64,000 nt of DNA from Botrytis cinerea B05.10 (GCF_000143535.2 NC_037318.1:310001-374000); one strand, 5' to 3'. Shown: positions 10,878 to 23,675, numbered from the stretch's first letter. Notes: generated from the letters alone by a model not told the origin. Translations and numbers: made by a program.

Positions 10878-13800
10878 TTATGATTCATCATCAGTGTCAG
10901 CTGGATGAGGGGTACCCTTTGGAGAGTTAAGCCTGAGAGTTTGTTAGTATGTGCAAATATGTAGTTCGGGAAACAGATCAACTAACCATTCAATGTGTCT
11001 AAGTCTCTTTCTAACTTCAGACTCCTTAAGTTCCTTCTTGGTCTTCTTCTTCTTCTTCTTGGCCTTGAATCCAAGATCTCCATTATCCTCTGCGCCACTG
11101 TTAACAGCACTGGCACTAGCACTTGTTGCAGCACTTGCAACACTGCTATTGAAGCCACTTGATGGTCTGCTATCTTCGAAACGATCAGCTGAGATAGCCA
11201 TGGTACCCTTGTGAGTAACACGACCAGCAACAACATGCCATTGTTCAGGGCAAAGAGCACCGACGAATTCTTCGTTGTGGGAAATCATGACAACACCACC
11301 CTTGTAGTCACGAATAGCAACAGCCAGACCTCCCAAAGAATCACGATCCAAGAAATTGGTAGGCTCGTCAAGAACCAAAAGATGGGGGTTGTTCCACATA
11401 GCTCCTGCAATAACAACCTTGACCTTTTGTCCTCCGGAGAGACCAGAGATCTCATTGTGATTGGCGATTTCAGGATCAAGTCCAAGATCCTCGAAATGTT
11501 GAGAGATGGCAGTTGGGGTAAGTTCACGGAAACCAAGACCTTCACGGGATGCCTCGTGATCATCGAATTCTTGAATCAACTTGTTGAAGCCAAGGGAAAT
11601 CAAAGTTTCTCTGGAGATTTGAGAGTTGTACTTTGGCAACATTCCAACCCACTTGATCTCATATTGGAAAGTCTTCTTGTACTTTTGACGACCCATGATA
11701 GATTCGATACGCTTTGCGCCAGTTCCATCACCAAGATCAATCATCTTTTCCATCTGTGCTTTGTCCTCATCAGACAAGATACGTGTTTGCTTCATGTGCA
11801 CTTCACGATCATCTCCGTTAGCATAACGCCATTGGAGATATTGATTGGGAGTCTTTTCCAAATGCATCTCAACGTGCTCCAAAGCGTGTTGCTTGATGTA
11901 TCCAATACGCAAGTTAGGATGCTTGTAAACGTTACCAGTAGTTGGAATAGTTTCACCAGTAAGAAGCTTGATCAAAGTAGACTTTCCGGCACCATTACCA
12001 CCAATAATGGCGGTTCTGGAAGACAAAGTCAATTGACAGGAAACTTCGTGGAGAGATGGCTTGGTAGCTCCTGGGTAAGTGTATGAGCAGTTAGACATTC
12101 TGAGAATGGCTTTGGTTTGAGATTTAACACCAGTAAGTATACCTGGAGGAGGGAACTTGAATTTGACAAGAGAGTCGGAGAGAGTGTAGTAACTCTTAGC
12201 TTCTGGCTTTTGCTTGACGAAAGCAGCAAGGTTACCCTTGTAGACAGCAAGCTTCTTTCCTGGCTCGTAATGATAGATATCGGTGCAAACTTCATCCAAG
12301 AAACCGGAGTCGTGAGAAACAATCAAACTGGTGATTTCGGTGTGAGCCTTCAAGTATTCTTGTAACCATTTGACGTTGGCAACATCCAAGTGATTGGTAG
12401 GTTCATCAAGGAGAAGAACATCAGCCTTCATCAACATAGCTCTGGCCAAAGCAAGCTTCATCTTCCAACCTCCAGAAAGGGATCCAACCTTCTCAGATTG
12501 ACGACCTTCTGGACCAGCAGTAAAGCCGACTTCGCACAAAACCTCGGAGATACGTTCACGACCTTCCTTTGCAATTTCAGGATCCTTGGCGACGAAGTCC
12601 AAGATACTGATATCAGCGTCTTCACCTTGGTTGTGTTCAACGAAGCATGTTCGGAGTTCATCTTGACTTGGGAAACCCTCGAGTTTGCCGTTTGAAATGG
12701 CTCGCATAAGAGTTGACTTTCCGGCACCGTTACGACCACAGAGACCATATCTGTGACCCTTGAGAAGACGTAGGTTGGTGTGGTTGAGCAAGAGCATACC
12801 TCCGTATGCCAAGGAGAAGTTTGTGTTGACGATTTCAACTTCGCCATCATCCTCCTTAACTGGTTGTCCAAACTTTCGGTGGTCTTCCTCAACGTAGAAC
12901 TGTTGAATGGCTTCACCGACAGTAGCGGCAGATCCTTCTTGCTTCATGATGTGCTCAAGGTAAGGTGTGACGTTGGCACCGACACGTTCAATTTGACGAT
13001 GGTTGACATCCTCAACGAGCATATCAGAGATGTATGATTTAGTGAGTTTGGTAATATCTGAGTTATCTGCGAGTCCTCCAGCCTTCTTGATCTCGGCTTC
13101 AAGAACCTTGGAAACATCAGCGGCAGTGACTTTGGTGACGTGTGCGACACCGTTAGCGACGTTTCCGGCATCATCACTCATGGCCTTGTCCATAACTTTC
13201 ATGGCACGATCAGCCATCTCTCTGACTTCTGGCAAGGATGCACGTTCCAAGACACCCTTGATACCAGGTTGCAACTTTGGCAAGAAAGTACGAGCCTCAA
13301 CTGGATCGTGAACCAACTTTGTCAAGTTCTCAACAACGACGACAGTTTGTCTCAAAACTTCTTGGGCAGTGGAGCGGTCGTTGAGAGATCTCTCAAGAAG
13401 AGGTGTGAGGAGAGCAAGAACGGGAGATGTGACAATAGCAACGAAAGTGGTTTGAGACAAAGCGTGGATAGCCTTTTGAAGAGTCTCCTTTCCTGGCTTT
13501 TGCATGGTTTCGATCAAGAGTGGGATTCTTGGAGCGACATCGTCGTTGGAGAGAAGGGTGGTCAAAGAAGTCATAGTGATGACAGATTGCTTCTCAACCT
13601 CAGACTTCAAGTCGTGCATTCCAGCCTCGACGAGAGGAATCAGTTGTGCCAATTTTGCACCCATGATTTCTCTTAACAAGTCCTTCTCATCAGCTTCCTC
13701 CTTGCTGCCACCAATAGACATTTGTGCCTTGTCTGCCATCTTTTGTATTAATTTGAATGCAGCGACAGTTCCTTGCCACTTTCCGGTTCGCTTGGCGAGA

Positions 13801-14294
13801 TAAGAAATGAGGATTGGGAGGAGACCATAGACGAGACCTTCAGCGTTCAAGTTGGAGAATAATGCGTCGAGAGCATATTGAGCAGCATCGCGAACGACGG
13901 CGCCCTTATCGGCGAGAGCGTCAAATGCACATGGTACCAAGGCAGTATCTTGCAAGAGGAAGACAACCTCAGAGATCTTTTGCTTGGGAGGGAAACGTTC
14001 AAAGAGAGCCCCCAAAAGATTTTGGGCGCTTTCTCTTCTTGTTCCACTCTTCTTATCAGCCGCAGCCTTCTTGACTTGTGCTAAGATGCCATAGTTTTCA
14101 AGACCTCGGAAACCGACGGAGTTGAGAAGAAGGTCGCAGAGAGCGTAAGATGCATCGACTGATGCGGCGGATGTCTTTGCTTCAAAAATGCTATCGAGGA
14201 TACCGGAGATTTCCTCTTGTGTGGGGGCAACACCATTTGGTGCCTTTGAAATCATTGTAGGCATCTCGTGAGTGGGAGATTCCTGATGTGGCAT
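10878..14294 (-). CDS. new1: eEF3-family two-ABC-domain ATPase, New1/Elf1 type
   Basis: ABCF-like ATPase of 1120 aa acting on ribosomes. Two exons: 14294..10987 and 10932..10878, with a 54-nt intron inside codon Trp1103. Domain order: HEAT-repeat region about 30-450; ABC1 with Walker A GRNGAGKST (520-528), signature LSGGWKMKLALARA and Walker B VLLLDEPTNHLD; ABC2 with Walker A GGNGAGKST (765-773), a chromodomain-like insert at about 858-925 and signature/Walker B LSGGQKVKV / LLVLDEPTNFLD. A Ser/Ala-rich then lysine-rich tail ends in RKRLRHIEWLNSPKGTP and an acidic end. The insert reads GRQKYKKTFQYEIKW, which I associate with New1/Elf1 rather than canonical eEF3 (RRKFKNTYEYEC type). The basic HIEWL tail also fits New1/Elf1. 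The Gln/Asn-rich prion-like N-terminus of yeast New1 is absent. Automatic annotation would probably say elongation factor 3; paralogue assignment is about 0.65 sure, family near certain. Confidence 0.93.
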
Positions 14295-15633
14295 TATAAT
14301 GCCTGGAGAAAGTGGTGTCGGTGTGTAATATTAATGTGTGGATATGATTCGTTTTCTAAGTAAGGAAAATTTGATTCGTGAGAAGAAAATTCTTGGAAAA
14401 GCGGAAAAATGTGTTCTTTGGGTCGAAAGAAACCGAGGATTGGTCGCAAGTCGAAAAGATTGTCGGGATTTTGGAGTGGAGAGTTTCTGGCCGAGCAGAA
14501 TGAAGTCTGTTGCAAGACTGTGCAGAAGAGATTCAAGTCTTTCTTTTTTGAAGGTGTATCTTGGCCGCGTGTGGCTAAGACAGTGATCAAAAAGAAGGGT
14601 TTGAGGAAGAGAGGAAGGATGAAGAGAAAATGTATGAGGGGTGAAGAAAAAAGATTGTAGATAATGGATTTTTTTTGGCGGGTGGATCGCAATCAGCTTG
14701 TGCCGCTAGGGAGACTAGGAAGGTTGTGGTTAGAGATCACATGTAAGACAAGACCAGACAAGACCAGACAAGACCCTACGGGAAAATTCAGACATTTGGG
14801 AGGAAGGTGCAGCTGGTTTGGGTCAGGATGTAGCTCCTTTGGGCTTAGCGCGGTCGATTATATTTGACATTTGCTCTGAGTCTTTATCAGACACATTAGT
14901 AAGTTGGAGATCCGCGCGCTCTCATTGGTCAAGCGGCGTAGATGCCAGATATCAGATTCTTGATTGGCCCATATGCGAAAATGAAAATTCCCATCTTTTT
15001 TTTTCTGTTGGTGGAGGACCCATTACGGCAGCCCCAGTAAGGCATTGATATTGATTAAGGGTTCTTTGTCCGATCAAGGATGGCTCGTGGACAGGAGTGT
15101 GAGGAGGACGAGGCGATGGCTCAGATGGCACGGCTGGCTCACCCAGGACGGGTCGCTGCTTTGACCGGACACCATCTCAGTCTGCCATGTATTACATAAT
15201 ATCGACTGCCCGATACCGCCTCAGTCCGACATTTCTCCTGAGATTTTCTTTTCTTTCTGTCTTGTCTGGTCTAATAATAACACGCTTCTCGACGGAGAAT
15301 TTCCAGGAGTCATGATAGGAAAAAATTCAATTCGGATGGACGGCATCATCCAATGTGAGTCTGTGATTCCGTCATAGCATGCCCACTGTGCTATATATAC
15401 GAGTATATCTGTATGTAGGTATGCATCGAACATCTGCTGTCCGCTGTCCGCTGTCTCCTAAGTATATCTTCATTTTTGATGTTGTCGTCAGGCTGGTGCT
15501 CACACCCAGGTACATTCATCATTTCCTTATCTTTCGTTTGTTCGCGACCCCGAGGACCCCCCCATTGTTGATTCGTCAATCCATCCATCGTCAATCCACC
15601 ATACAAAATACTCGGTGACGGATTCGACCAATT
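14295..15633. promoter_or_regulatory. Shared divergent promoter region
   Basis: 1.3 kb between the minus-strand ABCF gene and the plus-strand DUF1275 gene, which start facing away from each other. It contains a tandem 10-bp repeat (AGACAAGACC, about three units at 14746-14776) and pyrimidine-rich sequence before each start. No intervening gene is supported. Regulatory function is inferred from position only. Confidence 0.5.
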
Positions 15634-16586
15634 ATGGTGAAACCCCCCTCCATCGAAGAATCGGGTCCTGCAGCCCAAAGTTCCCTTCCAACAACCGAAG
15701 TTCCTTCGCCAAGCCGATCTCACTGTGGTTCTATTACAGATTCCCCTGATTCTCTATGGACGCGAGCAAATTCCCACTTTGGTGAAGAGATAACTCTCGT
15801 GCATGCTGATTTGCCAATGATAGCATGTGCTCTCGTCTCTGGTATCTGCGACAGTAGTGCATACAATGCTTGGACATGTTTCGTTTCTATGCAAACCGGT
15901 ATGCATTTCTGCAATTTTTCTCTGCCGACAACACTTGAGCGATATTTATGCCATCCCTCATTATTAATACTTTGTTTACAGGTAACACCATCTTTTTAGC
16001 TCTCGGCGCATCAGGTCAACCACTCAGTCATCCATTCGGTTGGGTAAAATCTTTAATTTCCATATTCTTCTTCCTCTGCGGTTGTCTATTCTTCGCACAA
16101 ACTCGACGATTCGGTGCCGGAAAAAATCGCGGAATTTTATCCATATCGTTTCTATTACAAGGAGTCTGTGTCATAGTAGCTGCAGCATTGGTACAAAAGG
16201 GCGTGGTACCAGAACCAGTTGGTGTTAAGTCAATCGAGGATGAAGTCAATTTTATCGAATTGATTCCATTAGCATTCCTGGCATTTCAGTCGGGTGGTCA
16301 AATTGTTACCTCGAGAATTCTGGGCTTCAATGAAATTCCTACTACGGTTTTGACCAGTGTCTACTGTGACATTGCTTCGGATCCAAAAGTACTTGTGTGG
16401 AATAATGTCAAGAGGAATAGGAGAGTAGGAGCTGTTCTTGCTATTCTTTCTGGTGGAATTGCTGGGGGTTGGATCAGTCGAAGTTCGGCTGGTTTATCTG
16501 CTGCTCTCTGGCTTGCGGCTGCTATAAAAGTTGCCATCTCTTTTGGTTGGGCGATTTGGAGGCCGAAGCCAGTTACTTTGCCATAA
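15634..16586 (+). CDS. DUF1275 (YoaK) family membrane protein
   Basis: Predicted multi-pass membrane protein of 289 aa, a normal length for fungal DUF1275 proteins. Two exons, 15634..15898 and 15982..16586, join at GTATGC/ACAG across an 83-nt intron, splitting a glycine codon. A soluble, Ser/Pro-rich N-terminus of about 60 residues precedes the membrane core. Core features are PMIACALVSGICDSSAYNAW, a Q-T-G-N-T motif created exactly at the splice junction (the conserved QTGN of this family), then hydrophobic helices around FFFLCGCLFFAQTRR, FLLQGVCVIVAAALV, PLAFLAFQSGGQIVTSR and a C-terminal pair ending AIKVAISFGWAIWRP. The family's transport or other function is not established. Confidence 0.88.
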
Positions 16587-17572
16587 ACGTTGTTTGTGAG
16601 GGGCAATAATATAGATGCTATTGTCATTGCCAATAAGTCGCACCATTCCTGAGTACAAGGTACTGGATCATGAAACACAATCTACTTTCACTCTATGGTA
16701 GAGACTTAGATACTGTGCTGAGTTAATGTTGTGTGGGCAGGGGAAATGCCTGTGAGTCTGTATATTTCTGCGATAATACCAGTTCATATATACACAAGAC
16801 ACAATTTTAGTTGTAGATGGAGGAAACTAGTATTTAACAATTCGATAAGTGGATGAATTTAATGGTACAAAAGATGTATTTAATAGTAGTATCTGTTTAT
16901 AGAAGCAATATCATACGTAGACTCAAAAACTAGTCTTGTCAATCTGGTATCCATCAATATAAGGTTACTTAGTATCCAACAAATATCCCAATCTGAATAC
17001 GGTGGTGAAAGGGGGGAAAGGCTATTATTTGTGATTGTTTGGAAAGAGGATGGCAATTGTTTTTTGATTAGATATTCTGGGTCGAATTCTGGAGTTTGGA
17101 TGGGGGAATGGGGGAACGGAGGTTTCGGGATGGAGATGGAAATAGAGGTGGAGAAGAAGATAATTGAGTGATTTTGAAAGAGATAGAGATGGAGATAGAA
17201 ATGAAGATTGGGATGATGCGAGAAGAAGAGAAGGAGAGATGAGAGAAGAGTAGAATATTTGATTGTCCAATCTAACAACAATCTAATAATAATAAATAAT
17301 TGTCAAATCTCCATATTAGTTAGAGTAGAATGTTCACATTATTGGAGATGTGGAATTTTGATTGGAATTTGAATATTATATTGAATTGTTGGGTTGTTGG
17401 GTTGTTTTGGATGTGTGGGGGCTTGGATGGTTTGGGGAAGGGGGAGGGAGAGGGATTAATGGTGTTTGTTGTATATGGCGGGTTTTTATGTATAATAGTT
17501 ATAAGAATATATGGAAAAGTAAAAGGTAATTGTGTTATTAGTATAAAAAAAAGATATAGTTGATGAGTAAGT

Positions 17573-17574
17573 AT

Positions 17575-17632
<58 letters not shown>
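17573..17632. repeat. Minisatellite, unit GGGTTGA, about 8 copies
   Basis: Perfect head-to-tail heptamer array read directly from the sequence. It is G-rich on the plus strand but is not the TTAGGG telomere repeat. Confidence 0.95.
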
Positions 17633-17633
<1 letters not shown>

Positions 17634-18073
17634 AAAATAGGAATAGACATAGTTGTCTTTATTACATAGAGAGGGGTTAGTGATGGAGATGGGTGATGAT
17701 AAATCAATGTGAGAGAGTATGAGTAAAGTAGATTATTCTGATTTTTTGATTTCTGGAGGGTAGAGTGTTGGGTCATTGAGTGGTTAAATTTTGTTTGTTA
17801 GATATTGAGTATTAAGGTTAGGTAAGATTGAGGTTGATTATTCGATGAGAGGAAATTAACTGGGTTGTGGGTATGATTTTATTTGCTTTTTCTGGGGAGT
17901 CTTACTTGGCTTTGTGTTTTTGTGAGAGGGGGGGAGGTATGAGAAGGGGGAGATGGGATGATGAGATGATGAGATAATGAGATAATGAAAAGATTGAGAT
18001 TATGATTGAGAATTTATAAAAGTATGAGAGTTGAGTTGTTGTTTATATCTGTAGATTAATCATGAGGGTGTTA

Positions 18074-18116
18074 TTTCTTCTTCTTCTTCTTCTTCTTCTT
18101 CTTCTTCTTCTTCTTC
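18074..18116. repeat. Microsatellite (TTC)n, about 13-14 units
   Basis: Uninterrupted trinucleotide tract, pure pyrimidine on the plus strand, in non-coding sequence. Confidence 0.95.
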
Positions 18117-19894
18117 CTCTCCTTTCTTCACACGTCTTTGCTTTTCTCATATAATTTGAAGAACATTAAAAGATCAACTACAACATATGGAAATAGAAAT
18201 TTGATCTTGAGGACTAAAGAAAACAAATCTATACCATAGGGAGGATGAGAAGGGTATGAACGAATGAATAATAATATGATAACATAATGAAAATATAATA
18301 CTCAAGAAAAATAAGAAAAAATTCTAAGCGAATTATCAATATCATTGCTTATTCCTGAGCCGAGAGATCGATTCAGTCTTTAGATAATTTATTTACTTAA
18401 TCTAGTTTTTGATACGTTTGTAATAGAGTAAGACTTCTGCGTATTTATATTATATACACATTTGTGTTTTAGTTTAATTTTGTTAATCCGAGTCAGTATG
18501 AGTTGAATAAATAAGATTAAATGATATATATGAAATTCCTCGCTGCAAAGTTCGCTTCGGTTCTACGGGTACAGAGGTATAAGTGTAGGTATAGATGAGA
18601 GGCTTGAATAGAGAGAGAGGTAGGTAGGTATGGAAGTAGAGAGAGAGGGAGGGATATATATTATATGTATATGTGTGTAGAGATGGAGAATAGTCAGAGG
18701 ATACTTAAGTTTATCCGATTTTCTGACTAGGAAAGAAGGTTTAAAGTTGTGGGATTTGGGATTTGAATTGTAATGTGAGTTTGGTTTGTGTGGAGAAAAG
18801 GAGAAAGGAGTGTGAAATCACTGTTGGATTTAATCCGAGGAGATCATGAGGTTAGGTCAGTAGTGAAAATTTAATTGTTGAGATGGATTGTTGAAAGTGG
18901 GGATATATGAGTAGAGTAGCCCTATATGATAGGAATGTGATAATGCAGGCTATGGTCACTGTATATACTATTCCCACTTTCGGATTCCTTGAGTCTGTGA
19001 AATGAATTCGGGAAAGTGATAGATTTGAGGTATAGTAAAATGCGTAAATTTGAACGTAGATGCGAAGTTGTATTCACGCATGATCGCAGTTTTTCTTTTT
19101 TGCTCTTGATTTACTGGGTTTCTTTAGGCGAAAAAGGAGTGCCAAGTTAAATAGGAGTTGGAAAGGAGATGTTACAACTGATTAGTAACAGGCTGAGGAA
19201 TCATGAACATATAGACTATAATGATTTAAAACTAAGAATTGTTTTAAATATAAAGCTTTATAATATAGTAGAACCTATTCTCTATATAAGCCTCCGTACT
19301 AAAATCAAGTAATAAATCGATTAGCTTTTAATTATATAATATTTGTTCTATAACCCTTAACGATCTAATTGTTTTCTTGTCTAGAACTAGTCCCTTGGGA
19401 TATTACTCATCCTAGTATAAGGCTTTCTTACTTATTATATTATTATCTTCCCTAAAACCTATTATTCTAAGGCTTACATCCTATAAATAATATTATTTAT
19501 AGACTTAAGGCCTTCTTAATTACCTAATACCCTCGGTACTCTATAGTTGAATCTCTAATATATTTATTATTATAGTTATAAGAATTGTAATGAATTACAA
19601 TTTTTTTGAATTCCTATTAGAAATCTAGTCTAAACCATTTCGAGAGAACTCTACATATTTTCACATGACCCTAGAGGCAGCTCCCGTAGCAGGAGAGTTT
19701 CCTAGGAGTGGCGGAGAGAAGTCTAGGTGAGGGGTAAAAAGCACTTTATAGCTTTTTCTAACAAATTAGGTAATTTAAAAAACAAAGAAAAAAGCTATAA
19801 TTAATGTTTATAAATATATAATAAACTTTGCTAATATCTTTTAACTCTTTTCTTTTTCTATTATACTGAAGATATCAAAAAAGTGATTCAAAAT

Positions 19895-20225
19895 TCCCAA
19901 ATTCAAATTCCTATTCCAATTCTCAAATTCTAAATCAATTCCTTTTATTTCTCTTGTTATAACTTCTTGAGTCGTTTTTAAAGACTAATAAATTTCTCTT
20001 CAATTTTTTGGAGAACCGCTTTCCTGTTCCCAATTTCAATTTTCAAATTCCGATTCAATCACAAAGTACTTAATCCCCCCGTCTCTCCTGCTATGACTTT
20101 TAGATTGCTCATTAGAATAGCGAATTCAATCAATAAGCTCCGAGTCTCTCCGCTTTCTTTTATTATAGCTTCCTGGGCCGTTTTGAAAGTTAACTAATTT
20201 CTCTCTAATTTGTTGGAAAAATACT
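19895..20225. repeat. Degenerate AT-rich tandem repeat
   Basis: Related segments recur: 19951-20020 and 20153-20225 both read as a CTCTTGTTATAACTTCTTG-like stretch, then GTCGTTTT, then TAATTTCTCTCTAATTT-like text. A partial copy lies at 20081-20120 (CTCTCCTGCTATGACTTTT). The leading segment CCCAAATTCAAATTCC at about 19895 also recurs at about 20028. Differences are mostly C/T and G/A, as expected after RIP. Confidence 0.55.
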
Positions 20226-21550
20226 GCTTCTAAACTATTTGAAAATATTTGAAAAAAATTAATATTCTAAAACTAATTCCTTCTTCTTAATGATCTAGTT
20301 AGGAATTTATTTTCATCTCTTAATGAATTAATAATAAGTGCAGCCTTGATATAAATCTATAGCTAGTCTCACTATACTATTAGTATTCAGAATTTCTCCT
20401 TGATACTTTTTGTTCTGAATCTTGTTTCCCTATTCTCCTATTGTCTTCTTGCAGCAGCACTTAGCTTTGTCATCCTCAATTCTACTGTTGCTAGCCTTTC
20501 TTTAGTAATGATACTTGGTATTGAAGTTGTTAGTGCATTAGTTTCCTGAGCTGACGTGTTTGTAGAAACCTATATAAGAAAGCAAATTCCATTCGAACCA
20601 TTTTCTAGGGTTTTTACTTTCAAGAGGTTATAATCCCGGGCGCGTTGTCTCTTGTCAGACCGGAACAGCGATGGACTTGCTTCTTCGATTGCTAGCGCGT
20701 AGCGATACGATCTTCAATACAATAACCTTCCAACTCAGTCGAACAAATAATACAGTTTCGGCCTTGCCAGGTCAATAAGAACAGACATTTCTGTCGCACA
20801 ATCGACTCGATTCGGACCTTGCCATACCGTTAACTAGAATAGGCACTGCGAAGACCACGATCACCACAAGCACCTACGGCAAGAGTCACGACTATGGCAA
20901 GCATTTAGATATCCAAAGCTTATGAGATACTCACAAACTTTAGATACACGAAATTTGGTGAAACTCTCCCGAATTTGATACTGTTATAGAACAAAATACT
21001 ACCTTCCTTTTCAACCTTGGAACTCAGCATGCCTGCTCTAAAATTCAGTAATTATTCATTTCGATTACATATATTAAAAGGCACATGGAATAGGTGGTGT
21101 ATAGAGTAAAGAGTGATAGGAGAGTAAGGGGTATAATGACACTATAAAGCTCATTTTGAGGGCATTGACTTAGAGAAGACTTCTTCTTTCGTCCTGAAAA
21201 AAGGGATCGGTCTATTGAAAGCCGTTAGTACAGTAGCTTACTACGCTGACTAAACATGAAAAATGCTTACTAGGAGCTCTCCTCTTTTGTAGGAACCCAC
21301 AAAAAACAACACATTCCATTCGAACATTCTGAATGATGTTATAGTTGTTCTGAATACTGATTATTCTCGTATCAAATAGTAATATGTAATTCACAACTAA
21401 TAATCGGGTATTGGAAGTGAATGATAGTAGTCAGATATTGTTGATAATATACACTGGAATGGGTTGTTACTATGAAAAACCGCCTAGCTTGAGTAATGCA
21501 TCAAATATCAAACTTCAAGGAATGAGTATTAGATATATTGCTTTTCGCTA

Positions 21551-22174
21551 TTAATCTATACTCTTATTCAAGATGAAGCTTAGCAAAAACTCTCGTTTCA
21601 GTTGCTGTCTCAAGATAGATATTTCCCGTCGCTTCATTTCTTCTCCTTTTTCGAGGTCAATATCTCCCGTTAGGTCCATATCTTCCGCCACCTTTTCCCT
21701 CACTTCTGCCGCCTTCTTCAATACCATTCCATCCAAATCACGCTTGTATTGCTCCCTTTCTCTATCCTCTTGCTCCTTTTCTCTCTCCCTTTCTCTATAA
21801 TCCTCAATGTGCCTTTGAACTTTCGAAACCATTGTGTTATAGTCCTTTCGTGAATCGGACGGTAACCTATCCCACAATATCCCTCCCTCAACCATATTCT
21901 TATGCATTTCATTCTCGAGATGTTCATAAACTTCTGGAAGAACATCATCACTCAAAAGACTACTTCTGTCCTCCGCTACGAGAAAAAAGCACATATCTAG
22001 CATTTTTTTCAATCGCTTCTCCGGGGGCGCCTTCAATATTTCGTTGAAAAGTTTTGCTCGTACCCGACATCGGTATTCCGAATGTTTAGAGACGCGACCT
22101 GACATCCAGCCAACGAAATAAGCACAGACCGAGAGATATAACATAGAGAATGGGATAAGCAAATCCATCAACAT
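21551..22174 (-). CDS. Unrecognised membrane-anchored coiled-coil protein, copy A
   Basis: Hypothetical protein of 207 aa in a single exon. The first ATG of the coding frame is at 22174; the ORF extends further upstream but without an ATG. Residues 3-24 form one hydrophobic segment, followed by a basic region, so a type II or signal-anchor topology is likely. The core at residues 38-69 reads VRAKLFNEILKAPPEKRLKK followed by MLDMCFFLVAED; then VLPEVYEHLE near residue 78. The second half is extremely charged (KVQRHIEDYREREREKEQ onward), predicting a long coiled coil or single alpha-helix, with DLEKGEE near the end. It is paralogous to copies at 23676-24225 and 29574-30065, aligned without gaps to the latter over the first 70 residues. 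I do not recognise the family. Confidence 0.72.
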   Translation of the reverse strand: MLMDLLIPFSMLYLSVCAYFVGWMSGRVSKHSEYRCRVRAKLFNEILKAPPEKRLKKMLDMCFFLVAEDRSSLLSDDVLPEVYEHLENEMHKNMVEGGILWDRLPSDSRKDYNTMVSKVQRHIEDYREREREKEQEDREREQYKRDLDGMVLKKAAEVREKVAEDMDLTGDIDLEKGEEMKRREISILRQQLKREFLLSFILNKSID

Positions 22175-22560
22175 GTTCAATCTATTATTCTTTTTGATTG
22201 TAGGAAAGGCTCGATTTTGATAGCCTTTTAAAAGGTTCTTGTTGTGTTGTATTCTTATCAACTAGGAGTCTCAGAAGTTATAACGGTTCCTTCAATTGAA
22301 TGTCAAAGTGAATGTAATGATCTTGGTTGCTATCGAAGAATTACAAGTAACAAATTCATTCACAGTGAAAACTTGCGGATTATATAGACAATTTTTCAAA
22401 AAACAATTGTGTGTGGGAAAATTCGACTTATGAATAGCGTAGACCTAAGCTCTGTAATCTGCTCCAATTAGAATTTTGGTCGGAAAATAAGCGAACTTTG
22501 TCGATCATCCCTTTCAATGACGATTTGAAAACATTTTAGATCGAGGGCAAGCTCGGGATT
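22175..22560 (-). promoter_or_regulatory. Conserved upstream segment of copy A with TATA-like box
   Basis: This segment is similar over several hundred bases to the sequence upstream of copy C (30066-30460). Shared blocks include the ACTAGG-GTCT-AGAAGT stretch near the coding region and the ACTTGCGGATTATATAGACA block. On the minus strand the latter gives a TATATA box at 22381-22386, about 210 bp before the ATG. Copy C has TATAAAA at the same distance. Confidence 0.6.
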
Positions 22561-23675
22561 ACATGCCACTAGATTTGAGTAATATGATAACTGTTGATCT
22601 GGTAGACTCTTTTAGAGAGCCTTGTTATATTAGAATACAAGAATCTACACTCGCTTTGCCTATTCTTAACGACAAGGTGTTAAAATTTTGAATTTGCAAA
22701 CTAAATATAAGCCTAGTATGTTTGCTCAAGGTGACTTGAAAAAGCACCAAATTATCATCATCTTAGATTTTTGCTTTGCAATCACACAAGTAGTCACTTT
22801 GCTCGAGTTTGTGATCTCCTACAGTATCACAATTCTAAAATTGCTGTGTCAAAGGTATAATTGATTGCTGGAATGCTGGAAATAATTGAGATGTGATTAC
22901 TTCTTCAAGATCTGGACTCATTGACTTTTAGAATTTTTTGTAAAGGAAATAACTCAATAGAAATCTTGGCCACTGAATTATTCCGAACTCTCATTACACT
23001 ATCAGATTCTTCCCTTGAGTCGTATCAGCCCCTGTCACCAGCGTCGAATGTTTACGTCACGTGTGAAACTTAATGTCGGTAATATTATCGCACGGGGCTG
23101 TGCCTTGTCCTTGCGATGAGACTACACATATCTGCTTTTAAAATTAAGTCTTTATTTCGAAGACTGAATCGACCGACGTAACTGTTGCAAAGGCATGTTG
23201 AAGTGATGTTCAATCGGCCGCTCATCGTTTTGACTCGGTTACTACAGTCTCTACTATTCTTCTTCCCGTTCACAGGCTCATGCACTCTAGATCCCTGCAA
23301 TGGGTGTTCGCGGGAGCAGTCCATTCGATCCGACGTTTATGGAATTGATTTTGCTTTTGATCATCTGTACGTTTGACTCTTTCGCTAGATATTGTTCTCC
23401 TTTCAACTCTCTTCAATTTCTAATGAAAGCAATGCTCAATGCCCAGCTCTATCGCAATTCAATATATAAATGAATCGCTCAATCCGATTGCCATACGTTA
23501 TCCTGGTGTCGAATATCCCTCGTTGATGAGAAATGCTCTCTTCAATGAAGATATATGTCCATATAGATACGGCAATGGAAATTCGGAAATAATAGCAGAT
23601 CCCAATCAAGTTCATGCCCAGGGTGTTCTAAACAATCGTGACTCGCCCCGATATACCAATCACCTAAGTATTCAA
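22561..23675. other. Intergenic region
   Basis: Unique AT-rich sequence between copies A and B. No gene is supported; short overlapping ORFs around 23085-23376 have no recognisable features. Confidence 0.45.

Larger units (their letters stand above)
16587..21550. other. 5 kb gene-poor region with satellites and AT-rich decay
   Basis: No gene could be supported. Contents in order: G-rich, T-rich low-complexity sequence to 18 kb with a GGGTTGA array and a TTC array, AT-rich unique sequence, and a strongly AT-rich block at about 19195-20450 holding degenerate tandem units. A higher-GC patch lies at about 20630-20930. The AT-rich block looks like RIP-mutated repeat sequence (inference from composition; no transposon protein is recognisable). 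Confidence 0.55.

Noticed and set aside
11211..13676. Long plus-strand ORFs opposite the ABCF gene
   Set aside because: Antisense shadows of a highly conserved coding region.
17573..17632. Interstitial telomere repeat
   Set aside because: The unit is GGGTTGA, not TTAGGG, so it does not support a former chromosome end.
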